From: Hyalangium ruber
GTDB lineage: Bacteria; Myxococcota; Myxococcia; Myxococcales; Myxococcaceae
DNA: 64,000 nucleotides
Assembly: GCF_034259325.1 (NCBI RefSeq)
Contig: NZ_JAXIVS010000003.1
Span: 434,001 to 498,000 of the forward strand
Direction: 5' to 3'
Positions 48,357 through 57,037 of the stretch are shown one piece after another. The stretch's first letter is position 1. Every line of letters begins with the position of its first letter. Position numbers and translations under genes: made by a program. A model generated the notes under the pieces. That model was not told the origin of the DNA and did not search any database. It worked only from the letters and a program-made list of their open reading frames with translations.

Positions 48357-48596
48357 AAGAGCAGGCACTAGCGTGCCCAACGGCGGGGCGCTCGCCAATG
48401 AGAGATACGGCCTGGACGCCTGCCCGGGAGGGGGGCGCTGGGGCGAAGCATCGGCCCGGCTTATGCCTTCAAGCGCCCCGGCTGCCAGCTGCCCTGGCTG
48501 ATCCTCGCCCCTCCCCGGGCGGGACCGACTATAACCCCCTGTCCGACCCACCTACCCGCGGGGTTCCCACCCTGCCCGCGCGTCGCCGGAGTCTCG

Positions 48597-49262
48597 ATGA
48601 GCACCGAAGCTGCCACCCTTCCTCGCAAGAACTCGCTGCTCCAGTCCCGCCTGGGCTCGTTCCTCGCCGTGGTGCCCCTGTCCATCTGGGTCATCAACCA
48701 CCTGTGGGACAACCTGGCCGCCTTCAGCGGCGCCCAGGCCTGGCAAGCCTCGGTGACGACCTACGCCCACCCCTTCTCCCAGGCGCTGGCGTTCATCATC
48801 TCCCTGGTGCCGCTGGTGATTCACACCGGCTGGGGCCTGGTGCGGATGTTCAGCTTCAAGCCCAACAACCTCGCCTACAGCAACTACGGCAACCTCAAGT
48901 ACATCCTCCAGCGCGCGAGCGCCCTGGGCGTGCTGGCCTTCCTGGGCGCCCACATCTGGAAGGCCTTCCTGGCGCCCCGGCTGCTCAACGGCGCTCCCGA
49001 GGCCTTCGACGACATCGCCCGGGAGATGCGCTTCCACGGGCCCACGCTCTTCGTCTACGTGCTGGGCACCCTGGGCACCGCGTACCACCTGGCCAACGGC
49101 CTGCAGGGCTTCGGCATGGCCTGGGGCATCTTCGCCAGCGACCGCTCCATGCGCCGCTTCGAGCCCGTCGTCATCATCGTCTTCCTGGTGCTGCTGGCCA
49201 TGAGCTGGGGCGCGCTCTACGCCCTGTTCCAGGCCGGCGAGGCCCTCGGGCCCCGTCCCTGA
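48597..49262 (+). CDS. sdhC: Succinate dehydrogenase cytochrome b (SdhC, B. subtilis-like), orphan
   Basis: 221 residues, five hydrophobic segments. Histidines suited to ligate two b hemes lie in or near the helices: His35 (INHLW), His58 (YAHPF), His76 (VIHTGW), His119 (GAHIWK) and His164 (AYHLANGLQGFG). This pattern is that of the single-subunit diheme anchors of succinate:quinone oxidoreductases. No sdhA or sdhB follows: the next gene is on the other strand. Subunits may be encoded elsewhere. Divergent from hslO. Confidence 0.88.
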   Translation: MSTEAATLPRKNSLLQSRLGSFLAVVPLSIWVINHLWDNLAAFSGAQAWQASVTTYAHPFSQALAFIISLVPLVIHTGWGLVRMFSFKPNNLAYSNYGNLKYILQRASALGVLAFLGAHIWKAFLAPRLLNGAPEAFDDIAREMRFHGPTLFVYVLGTLGTAYHLANGLQGFGMAWGIFASDRSMRRFEPVVIIVFLVLLAMSWGALYALFQAGEALGPRP

Positions 49263-49283
49263 GAGGCCCCGTGAGGCCTCGGG

Positions 49284-49309
49284 GGGTGCGCGGCTCGCCC
49301 CGCGCACCC
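49284..49309. terminator. Hairpin between sdhC and the anchor-A gene
   Basis: Perfect 10-bp inverted repeat GGGTGCGCGG (49284-49293) and CCGCGCACCC (49300-49309) in the convergent gap. No U-tract. Confidence 0.5.
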
Positions 49310-49325
49310 TCCCCCTGCTGAAGCG

Positions 49326-50534
49326 CTAGGTGCCGACGCCGCCGCCGCAGAACTGGAAGTCGCGCAGCGGGTTGATGTGGCCCTCGGCGTTGCCCGTGAA
49401 GGAGGCGGCGTACATACCGCCGTCCCAGCTGCCATCGCTGAAGTCCACGTGCGCGTTGGGCGCCAGCACCGTGCCCCAGAAGCCGTAGCCGTAGGCGGTG
49501 ATGTTCGTGGCGTCCGGGAAGTTGAAGAGGACGCCCGTCTGGTCGATGCCGCCGCTGAAGTTGTGGCCGAAGCCGCTGAAGCGCGCCGACTCACCCCACA
49601 CGTTCACCACCACCGTGGCGTTGGCCGGCGCGGTGATGGACAGGTACTTGGCGCGAGCGAAGACGCTGGCCTCCACGTGGAAGACGTTCAGCCCCGGCAA
49701 GGTGCCCTCCAGGAAGACGCCGCCCCAGGACTCCACGCGCTTGGTCCCGGTGGCCCGGCTGCTCGCCAGCCCGCTGGACAGCGCCCGCAGCTCCTCGGAC
49801 CGGCCGAAGAAGTCCACCGGCGCGCCCTGCGCCAGCTCGCCCCGGTAGAACGTCGTCGTCCCGTTGGCCGTGGTGCTGTCGCCGTAGTAGGCGTTTCCGA
49901 AGATGGCGCCGCGGGAGATGTTCAGCTGGCCGCCCGCCACCAGCACGTTGTCGAGGTCGTCCTCCGCCACGCGGTGGCCCACCGCGAAGTTCTCCATGGA
50001 GATGTTGCCGCCCACCGCCACCTTGCCCTCCACGTCGTGGCCGCCGTTGTAGTCGCCGGTCAGGAAGAGGTTGAAGTCGCGCAGGCTGATCTCCGTGCAG
50101 GACGGAGGCGGCACGGTGAGGTTGATGACCAGCGTCTGGGGCGGCTCGTAGTTGCCGGAGCCGTCCTTGGCGTAGAAGGTGATGGTCGTCTGGCCCAGCT
50201 CGGTGAGGATGGGCACGTACGCCGTGGCGCCGCTCACCGTGGCGCCGCCGGTGTGCATGCCGCTGACGGTATAGGTGATGCTCTCCACGCCCGAGGCGTC
50301 ATCGGTCGCGGTGATGGTGATGGACACCGCGCCGCTATAGGTGCCATCCGGGTTGGGGTTGGGGTGAGAGAAGGTGCTGCTCACAGGCGGAGTCGAGTCG
50401 TCGCTCAGGGCCACCAGGCCCGCACCGCGCGAGAGCTGCTGGGCCTCCGCCGCCTGTGAGCCCGCCTCCGGCGTACCGCAAGCCACGGCAGACAGCGCGA
50501 GAAACACCAGACACGAGATGAATTGTCCCTTCAC
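49326..50534 (-). CDS. Choice-of-anchor A domain lipoprotein
   Basis: 402 residues from GTG 50534 with AGGAGG upstream. Lipoprotein signal peptide ending LSAVAC. Residues about 50-145 form an Ig-like chitobiase/HYR-type beta sandwich (STFSHPNPNPDGTYSGAVSITITATDDASGVE). Residues about 150-398 are a choice-of-anchor A domain: FNLFLTGDYNGGHDVEGKVAVGGNISM, LNISRGAIFGNAYYG, GFWGTVLAPNAHVDFSDGSWDGGMYAAS. These domains occur on bacterial surface proteins with varied anchors; here lipid anchoring supplies it. Ligand unknown. Confidence 0.88.
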   Translation of the reverse strand: MKGQFISCLVFLALSAVACGTPEAGSQAAEAQQLSRGAGLVALSDDSTPPVSSTFSHPNPNPDGTYSGAVSITITATDDASGVESITYTVSGMHTGGATVSGATAYVPILTELGQTTITFYAKDGSGNYEPPQTLVINLTVPPPSCTEISLRDFNLFLTGDYNGGHDVEGKVAVGGNISMENFAVGHRVAEDDLDNVLVAGGQLNISRGAIFGNAYYGDSTTANGTTTFYRGELAQGAPVDFFGRSEELRALSSGLASSRATGTKRVESWGGVFLEGTLPGLNVFHVEASVFARAKYLSITAPANATVVVNVWGESARFSGFGHNFSGGIDQTGVLFNFPDATNITAYGYGFWGTVLAPNAHVDFSDGSWDGGMYAASFTGNAEGHINPLRDFQFCGGGVGT

Positions 50535-51193
50535 GGGATTCCTCCTGACAGGGCGCGACTCAGAGCTGTGAGCCGCGCAAACATGGGGGGATTTGAAAGA
50601 CTTCTGTTATCAGACAGCCCCGGTGAGCTTCCGGCCACTGGACAGTAAACTTTCACTGCCCTTTGGCATAATCACGTCAGTTGAGAGATTCAGTAATTCC
50701 CCGACTAGCTCAACGACTTGGAATTCGTTGCAAGTGCTTGGATGCGGCAGCGCCACGGTTCAATTTCATCTTCGGGAGAAGTCGGCGGCACGTTGCGCCT
50801 CAGGCCGAAAAATCAGCGCGCAACGGTTTTTCGCCGCCTGATCAGCGCTCTCCCTCGGCCCAACCCTCCACGTGTGTGAGCAACATTTCCCTCTCGGGGA
50901 AAGCGCGGGAATTCCGCCGACACGGGACGTCCACTCGAACTCCGCTCCCCACGTGTTGGGTTCTCTGCAGGGCTTCGGAGTGCAGCTCGGAATTCATGAA
51001 AGCCAAGCAGGCCCTGTCACAAGGTCGTCACATCGAAACCTCTCAATTCAAGACAGGGCTGAATTGATGGGAGGGATTTTTGAGTTCTTTTTGGTCCTAA
51101 CACCGGAATGAATGTGTCGACTATTCAACGTCGTGGCGGGAGCGGCGAGCGGTTCGCCGTGTTTCGCGCCACGCCCACGCGGAGCCTCACACC
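50535..51193. other. 660-base gene-poor gap, AT-richer
   Basis: Between the divergent anchor-A lipoprotein and the carboxypeptidase-regulatory-like gene. Clearly lower GC than either gene. Open frames of 65-128 codons occur on the plus strand but lack plausible Shine-Dalgarno sites and family resemblance. No tRNA fold or direct repeats are seen. It may hold long divergent regulatory regions, a small RNA, or the relic of a lost gene. Confidence 0.5.
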
Positions 51194-53836
51194 ATGCGCA
51201 AGCTCCTCATCGCCTCGACCCTCCTGGTGGGACTGGCCCTCGCGCTCTTCTTCCTCTCGCGCTCGGCGCAGCCTGAGGACACCGGGGAGACCCGCTCCGC
51301 CTCGGCCCCCTCGGTGAGTCCCCCTGCGGCGCCACAGGCGGAGCGCCCCGAGGAGCCGAGCACGAGAGGTACCTTGGACGCGGGCAGCACTCCCGCGTTG
51401 GCGGCGCTTCCCTCCGAGGTGGATGGCGTGCTGGAGGTGGAGCTGCTCGCGGGCGCGCGGCCCCTGGCGGGCGCCACCGTGCGGCTCTACTGGCGCGGAC
51501 CCAGGGATCCGAACCTCGATGAGGTGTCCTGGCGCCTGGCGAGCACGGACACCACGGATGAGCAGGGCCGCGCGCGGCTCGCCTCGGGGCCTGGAAGCTA
51601 CCTGCTGGCGGTGCGCGCCCAGGCCCATGCGCCGCTGCTGCGCCACGTGGTCCGCCCATATGGCGAGGCGCGCACGCACCTGCGCCTCACGCTGGAGCCG
51701 GGCCAGACGCTCACCGGCCGCACGGTGTCGCTGGACTCGGGGGAGCCGCTGCCCCTGGTGGAGCTCGTCCTCACCGCGCATGGCCTCCAGTTGGAGCGCT
51801 ACCAGTCCGCCGAGGCTCCCCCCGAGGAGCGCGTGTACGCCACGAGCGATGCCCGGGGGAGCTTCCGCATGGACGGGCTCGCTCCGGGCACCTACCAGTT
51901 GGAGGCACGCGCGCCGGGGCACGCCCGCGAGGTGCTGCCCGACGTGAAGGTGCCGGCGCCGGCGCCGCTGACGGTGGCCTTGCGGATGGCGGGCGTCATC
52001 GAAGGCTTCGTCGTGGACGCGCAGGGGCAGCCGGCCCCGGGCGCCGAGGTGCAGGTGAACGGGCGTGAGCCCCAGACGGTCACCACGGGCGCGGGCGGTG
52101 GCTTCTCGCTCGAGGTGGAGGCCGGAACCCACACCGTGTCCGCGCGCCGGGGCAGCGAGGCGGGGACGCTGGACAGGCCTGTCCTGGTCAGCGCGGGGAA
52201 GACGGTGCGAGATGTGCGGGTACGGCTGGGCCAGGGCGCGACGGTGGAGGGACGCGTGGTGGCGGACTCCACCCGCGCGCCCGTGGCGGGCGCCAGCGTC
52301 GACGTGAGTCCCTACGGAGAGAAGGGAGACTCCGGCCGCGCGACCACGGATGTCGACGGCCGCTTCGTCGTAGGGGGCCTGGCTCCCGGTGGCTATGACG
52401 TGGTGGTGAGCGCCCCGGGCTTCTCCAAGCTCACGCGACAGGGGCTGACGATGTCCGCGGGCGAGCGCTTCTCCCTCGAACTCGCGCTCAAGGGCACCGG
52501 CGCGGTGCAGGGCCATGTGCGAGATGGCGCGGGACGGCCCATCCCGGGGGTGCGCATCGGGAGCGGCGCCCTGGGCACTTCCCTCTTCGAGGCCCGCACC
52601 GATGGCGAAGGCCACTATCGACTGGAAGGGCTCTCCGCCGGTTACCTCTTCCTCATCGCCCGCCGGGAGGACGCGATGGCGGGGGCTTCTCAGCGGGTCG
52701 CGGTGAAGGCGAACGACACGGCGACGGCGGACTTCACCCTGGAGGAGACGGGCACCGTGGAGGGTGTGGTGCGCACGGCCCAGGGCGCACGGCCCCCTGA
52801 GCCCATGGAGGTGCGGGCCTATCCCAGGCAGAGCGGCATCCACGGTTCCATGAGTCAAATCCGAACCGAGGTGGATGCAGCGGGCACCTTCCAGCTGACG
52901 CTCCCGCCCGGCCCCTACGAGCTGCTCGCGATTCCCACGGGGCCCTCGCTCCCGAGAATGCACAGAATGAAGCCCGTGGAGGTGGCGGCAGGCAAGACCC
53001 TCCAGGTGGAACTCATCTGGAAGCCCGATGAGGACGATCCAAACGCGCTCACGGGCCACGCGCTCGAACCGGACGGCGCTCCTGCCTCGGGCGCCTTCAT
53101 CCAGCTGAGGGCCGCGCAGACGCCACAGGGCATGGAGGGGTCGACGATCGCGGACGAGGCGGGCCGCTTCTCGGTAGCCCTCCCTTTTTCCGACCCCGCC
53201 GCCATGGGGGCCCTGAGGGTGGATGCGCGCAGAGGCACCCGTGTCGGCATCGTGCAGGGCCTGAAGCCGGGCACGCACGGGGTGGTGGTGAAGCTGCGGC
53301 CCTCGGCTTCGCTCGAGGGCCGAGTGGTGCGCACCGACGGCGCGCCCGTACAGGGCTTCACCCTGCTCCTGGCTTCGCAGGAATGGCAGTTCTTCATGAT
53401 GGGCAACACCGTCTGGGAGTTCCCGGGCGATCGCTTCGAGCTCCGCGACATCGCGGCCGAGACCGTGAAGGTGGTGGTGACGACCCCCGACGGCACAGCC
53501 GGTGACGCCCGGGTGTCCCCGGAGCCTGGAGGACACGTCGTGGTGGAGATCTCCCTGAAGACCCAGGCCACCGTGAGTGGCCGGGTGCTGGACGCGCAGA
53601 CGCAAGCGCCCGTAACCGGGGCCTTCGTCTTCGTCCAGACCGGGGTTCCCAGCAATGCCAAAGGCACGACGGGGAGCGATGGACGCTTCACCCTGAAGGG
53701 AGTGCCCCCGGGCGAGCACACGCTCGTCATCCGACCCGGCGCCTCCCGGCCCCCCGAGCGTCGCCCGGTGACGGTGCGCGAAGGCCAGGTGCTCGAGGTG
53801 GGCGATGTGCTGCTCAGCCCACCCCGGGCTCCTTAG
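51194..53836 (+). CDS. Large exported protein of carboxypeptidase-regulatory-like repeats
   Basis: 880 residues. N-terminal signal anchor RKLLIASTLLVGLALALFFLS, then a Pro/Ser linker. From about residue 75 to the end come some eight beta-sandwich domains of the carboxypeptidase regulatory-like/Cna-B kind. Recurring elements: a strand like GVIEGFVVDAQGQPAPGAEVQV, then a TDxxGRFxxxGLxPGxYxxxxxAPG half (DVDGRFVVGGLAPGGYDVVVSAPG; GSDGRFTLKGVPPGEHTLVIRPG). No catalytic domain. Probably a surface or periplasmic binding/spacer protein; proteins of this type are numerous in myxobacteria. Confidence 0.85.
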   Translation: MRKLLIASTLLVGLALALFFLSRSAQPEDTGETRSASAPSVSPPAAPQAERPEEPSTRGTLDAGSTPALAALPSEVDGVLEVELLAGARPLAGATVRLYWRGPRDPNLDEVSWRLASTDTTDEQGRARLASGPGSYLLAVRAQAHAPLLRHVVRPYGEARTHLRLTLEPGQTLTGRTVSLDSGEPLPLVELVLTAHGLQLERYQSAEAPPEERVYATSDARGSFRMDGLAPGTYQLEARAPGHAREVLPDVKVPAPAPLTVALRMAGVIEGFVVDAQGQPAPGAEVQVNGREPQTVTTGAGGGFSLEVEAGTHTVSARRGSEAGTLDRPVLVSAGKTVRDVRVRLGQGATVEGRVVADSTRAPVAGASVDVSPYGEKGDSGRATTDVDGRFVVGGLAPGGYDVVVSAPGFSKLTRQGLTMSAGERFSLELALKGTGAVQGHVRDGAGRPIPGVRIGSGALGTSLFEARTDGEGHYRLEGLSAGYLFLIARREDAMAGASQRVAVKANDTATADFTLEETGTVEGVVRTAQGARPPEPMEVRAYPRQSGIHGSMSQIRTEVDAAGTFQLTLPPGPYELLAIPTGPSLPRMHRMKPVEVAAGKTLQVELIWKPDEDDPNALTGHALEPDGAPASGAFIQLRAAQTPQGMEGSTIADEAGRFSVALPFSDPAAMGALRVDARRGTRVGIVQGLKPGTHGVVVKLRPSASLEGRVVRTDGAPVQGFTLLLASQEWQFFMMGNTVWEFPGDRFELRDIAAETVKVVVTTPDGTAGDARVSPEPGGHVVVEISLKTQATVSGRVLDAQTQAPVTGAFVFVQTGVPSNAKGTTGSDGRFTLKGVPPGEHTLVIRPGASRPPERRPVTVREGQVLEVGDVLLSPPRAP

Positions 53837-53842
53837 AGGCGA

Positions 53843-54334
53843 CTAGAACGGGATGTCGTCGTCCCCGTTGCCGCCGCCACTGCTCTGGTTCATCCCGTCG
53901 TCCATCCCGGGAGGCGGGGGACCGAAGTCGGAGTCCGCCCCGCGCGATTGCCCGCCGCCGCCACTGCTGCGCCGACCCATGCCCTCGCCCGAGCCCGCGT
54001 CACGCCCACCCAGGAAGGTGACCGAGGTGGCCACCACCTCCGTGGTGTAGTTCTTGCGGTTCTCCTTGTCGGTCCACTCGCGCGTCTGCAGGCGGCCCTC
54101 GACGTAGCACTGCCGGCCCTTCTTCAGGTACTCGCCGCACAGCTCGGCCAGCTTTCCCCAGACGACGATGCGGTGCCACTCGGTCCGCTCCTGCTTCTGC
54201 CCGTTCTTGTCCGTCCAGCTATCGCTCGTGGCGATGCGGAAGTTGGCGACCGCCTGACCGCCCGGGGTGAAGCGCACCTCGGGGTCCGCTCCGAGGTTAC
54301 CAATGAGGATGACCTTGTTGACGCCTCCAGCCAT
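53843..54334 (-). CDS. ssb: Single-stranded DNA-binding protein
   Basis: 163 residues from the ATG at 54334 with AAAGGA upstream. N-terminal OB fold: [68 protein letters not shown] Gly/Ser-rich linker ends in the acidic tip DDDIPF, which docks partner proteins in replication and repair. Convergent with the repeat-protein gene, six bases between stops. Two inverted repeats lie in its upstream region (54361-54424). Confidence 0.97.
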   Translation of the reverse strand: MAGGVNKVILIGNLGADPEVRFTPGGQAVANFRIATSDSWTDKNGQKQERTEWHRIVVWGKLAELCGEYLKKGRQCYVEGRLQTREWTDKENRKNYTTEVVATSVTFLGGRDAGSGEGMGRRSSGGGGQSRGADSDFGPPPPGMDDGMNQSSGGGNGDDDIPF

Positions 54335-54360
54335 GACTGCCGTTCCTTTCTGCTCGAAAG

Positions 54361-54424
54361 CTGGTCCACCACGGACCAGCCACATTCCCCAGACCCACGT
54401 CCGGGAAAGTACCTATAGGGTACT
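54361..54424 (-). promoter_or_regulatory. Two inverted repeats upstream of ssb
   Basis: CTGGTCC-accac-GGACCAG (54361-54379) and AGTACC-tatag-GGTACT (54408-54424). The second contains a TATAG centre that could be a -10 element, so a repressor bound there would block transcription. Neither matches the myxobacterial LexA site as I know it. Confidence 0.4.
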
Positions 54425-54513
54425 CAAAAACCAGGAGGAGTGGGGGTTGATCAGCAGCAACCCCACGGGCTCCGCGGACGCCTAGACGGAGGGCGGCCCA
54501 GCAAGCGACCGGA

Positions 54514-56751
54514 CTACCCTCCCGGGCGCGTCTCCGCCGTCTGGGGAGTCACTGGCGACGTCGGCGTCAGGACTCCCGGTACCACCATCTGCGTGGCATC
54601 CAGCGCCCGGGGCGCCTTGTGCTCCGCCACCTTCTGCGAGAGCGCGGCATCCAGGTTCCGCACGAACGTGGCCTGAGCGGGATCCGCGGCCCCGAGCTGC
54701 TTGCGCAGCGACTTCCAGAACGGGTGCTCCGCGTCCTCGGCCTGCACCAGCCCGCGGGCCAGCAGCGTGACGGCCGTGTCCCGCTCCGGCACCCCGGCCT
54801 CGCGCAGCGCCATCACCAGCTCCTCGGGCGCCGTGCGAGCCACCTCGCCCAGGGCCACCGCCAGCTCGCCTTCCGCCTGCATGTCTCCACGCGAGGCCCC
54901 CGCGAGCTCCACCACCCGCGCCAGCGCCTCCGCGTTCCCACCGGCCGCCAGCTCGACCATGCTGCCCACGCCGGGCACCTCCACCGCCAGCTCACGCGCC
55001 ACGGTCCTCAGCCGCCCGTACACGTCCCCGGTCGCCGCGTAGCTGTCCAGGAGCGTGCGCGCCCCCAGGTAGTCATTCGGGTTGGACTGGTAGAGGCCGT
55101 CGGCCAGCACCGCGCGCACCGCCGGATCCCTCTCGCTGCGCCACGCCGTGCGCAGGAAGCTGATGTTGCGCTGGTCGCGCTGCTTGCCCAGCGCCAGGTA
55201 CGTTTTGATTCGGCTGGCCACCTCGCCCAGCTCGCCGCCCGGCTTCACGCTGTCCGACAGCGCCGCCACCGCGCGAGAGGGCCCAATCGTCGAGCCCGTC
55301 GCCGCCACCGCCGCGCCCAGCGCATCCAGCCCCTGCACCACCGGCCCCGAGCGCCCCGGGTAGTCATTCACCATCATGGAGAAGATGAACTTCTCGCCGC
55401 CGGCCGCCTGCACGTAGCCACTGAGCGCCGACACGTTCTCCAGCGTGCCCGTCTTCGCGCGCAGCCGGCCCACCGCCTCGCTGCCCTCGAAGCGGTACTT
55501 GAGCGTGCCGTCCTTGCCGGCGATGCCCAGCGAGGACAGGAACTCGGGCGCCAACGGGAAGTTGGCGTGCATCCGATAGAGGATGCGGCTGAGCTGCGCG
55601 GCCGAGAACCGGTTGGTGTCGTTCAGCCCGCTGCCGTTCTTCATCACGTACGTGCCGCGCGGAATCCCCACGTCGCGCTCGAGGAACTGCTCCACCACCT
55701 CGATGCCCTTCTGGAAGCTGCCCGGCGCGCCCTTCACCTCCGCGCCCATCGCCTTGAGCAGCGTCTCGGCCACGAAGTTGTTGGACAGCTTGTTGAGCCG
55801 CTTGAGGATGATGTCGAACGTGTCCGACTGGGACACGTACAGAATCTTGGCCCGCGAGGGCGACAGCCCCAGCTTCACCCGGCCCTTCACCTTGATGCCG
55901 CGCGACTTGAGCATCTCCTTCAGCGTGAAGCCGAAGTACATGGGCGGGTTGTCGATCTTCTTGTAGACGCTCAGCGCCCCCTGCTCGGGCGGAAGCTGGC
56001 CGCGCACGATGATGCGCTGCTTGTCACCCGCCGGCTTGCTGGTGACCGAGACGCGCCGGGCGCGCCGGCTGCCCGTGGAGAGCTGGTTCTCGATGACGAA
56101 GAAGTCGCTGGCGGGCTCCATCTCCACCACGCCCTTGGAGCCCGGCAACTCCCCGGGCCGCAGGTAGATGGCCGTCGCGTTCCAGTTGAGGCTCACCGCG
56201 CCCGTGGGCGCCATGTAGGCCCGGTCCGACTCCTCCTGGTCATACCCGGGCGGGGTGCGCTCGGTGTCGAACCAGGAGTCGTCGATGATGATGTCCTGCA
56301 CCTCGCGCAGGCCCGTGTGGAACAGCTCCGCGGTGATGCCGTAGAGGCGCTCGGTGGTGATGGACGGGTCACCCTTGCCGCGCACGTAGAGCGTCTTGAC
56401 CTTGCCGTCGACGGGCAGCTCCGGGTCCACCAGGAACTCGGTGTCGAAGCGGTACTCGGGCCCCAGCATCCCCAGCGCCGCGGCGGCGGTGACGAGCTTC
56501 ATGTTGGAGGCGGGGTTGAGCAGCTCGTCCGCGTTCTGGGCGAAGACGACCTGGCCGTCATCCAGGCTCTGCATGTGGATGCCGACCCGCGCCGCCTTGA
56601 GGGACGAGCGTTGGAGGACCTCGAGCAGCGCCGTCTTCAGCGCCTCACGCTCCGCACGCTTGTCCGCAGGGGCGGCGTGAGCGGCTGAAGCCAGCGAAAC
56701 AACGAAAATGGCCGTCGCGGCCAAGAGGGCTCTGGCTCGATGAACCTGCAC
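54514..56751 (-). CDS. dacB: D-alanyl-D-alanine carboxypeptidase/endopeptidase (PBP4, S13) with C-terminal extension
   Basis: 745 residues from GTG 56751, chosen because GGAG sits five bases upstream and the product begins with a signal peptide (QVHRARALLAATAIFVVSLASAAHA). S13 motifs: SNMK at 82-85 with the nucleophile Ser82, SNN at 323-325, KTG at 433-435. It trims or cuts peptidoglycan cross-links in the periplasm. PBP4 proteins are about 480 residues; here residues about 510-745 add a helical, HEAT-like region (RDQRNISFLRTAWRSERDPAVRAVLADGL and similar units) ending in a Pro/Thr tail. That part may hold a protein partner. Confidence 0.92.
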   Translation of the reverse strand: MQVHRARALLAATAIFVVSLASAAHAAPADKRAEREALKTALLEVLQRSSLKAARVGIHMQSLDDGQVVFAQNADELLNPASNMKLVTAAAALGMLGPEYRFDTEFLVDPELPVDGKVKTLYVRGKGDPSITTERLYGITAELFHTGLREVQDIIIDDSWFDTERTPPGYDQEESDRAYMAPTGAVSLNWNATAIYLRPGELPGSKGVVEMEPASDFFVIENQLSTGSRRARRVSVTSKPAGDKQRIIVRGQLPPEQGALSVYKKIDNPPMYFGFTLKEMLKSRGIKVKGRVKLGLSPSRAKILYVSQSDTFDIILKRLNKLSNNFVAETLLKAMGAEVKGAPGSFQKGIEVVEQFLERDVGIPRGTYVMKNGSGLNDTNRFSAAQLSRILYRMHANFPLAPEFLSSLGIAGKDGTLKYRFEGSEAVGRLRAKTGTLENVSALSGYVQAAGGEKFIFSMMVNDYPGRSGPVVQGLDALGAAVAATGSTIGPSRAVAALSDSVKPGGELGEVASRIKTYLALGKQRDQRNISFLRTAWRSERDPAVRAVLADGLYQSNPNDYLGARTLLDSYAATGDVYGRLRTVARELAVEVPGVGSMVELAAGGNAEALARVVELAGASRGDMQAEGELAVALGEVARTAPEELVMALREAGVPERDTAVTLLARGLVQAEDAEHPFWKSLRKQLGAADPAQATFVRNLDAALSQKVAEHKAPRALDATQMVVPGVLTPTSPVTPQTAETRPGG

Positions 56752-57037
56752 ATTCGCTCCGGGGAAGACGCGGGCCATCATGAGAAGGCGATCCACCAGA
56801 ATCAAGGGACGAAGGGTAGGCACGTCCACGGTTGTGCGCTTGCTCATCCACCAGCCAAAGGTGCCGAGCCGTGGATGTGGACTTTTCCTCATCGAGCAAG
56901 GATTCGAGCGCACCTGCAACCCCGTGGACCGACCTTCTGTTCCACTACCGCCCGGGCCGCTCGCGGAGAAGTACGCTGAAAGGAGTATTGGCAACACGGT
57001 CGACCCTACCAGCCGGGTGTGACAAAACCGGGAGCAG
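56752..57037. other. Divergent intergenic region dacB / peptide importer
   Basis: 286 bases without a supported gene. The dacB frame stays open upstream but is not family-like. A TGAAAGGAGTATTGGCAACAC stretch lies at 56979, too far from the importer start to be its Shine-Dalgarno; no clear promoter is identified. Confidence 0.4.

Noticed and set aside
50740-50800. tRNA-like T-arm (GGTTCAATTTC)
   Set aside because: No acceptor, D- or anticodon arm can be folded around it.
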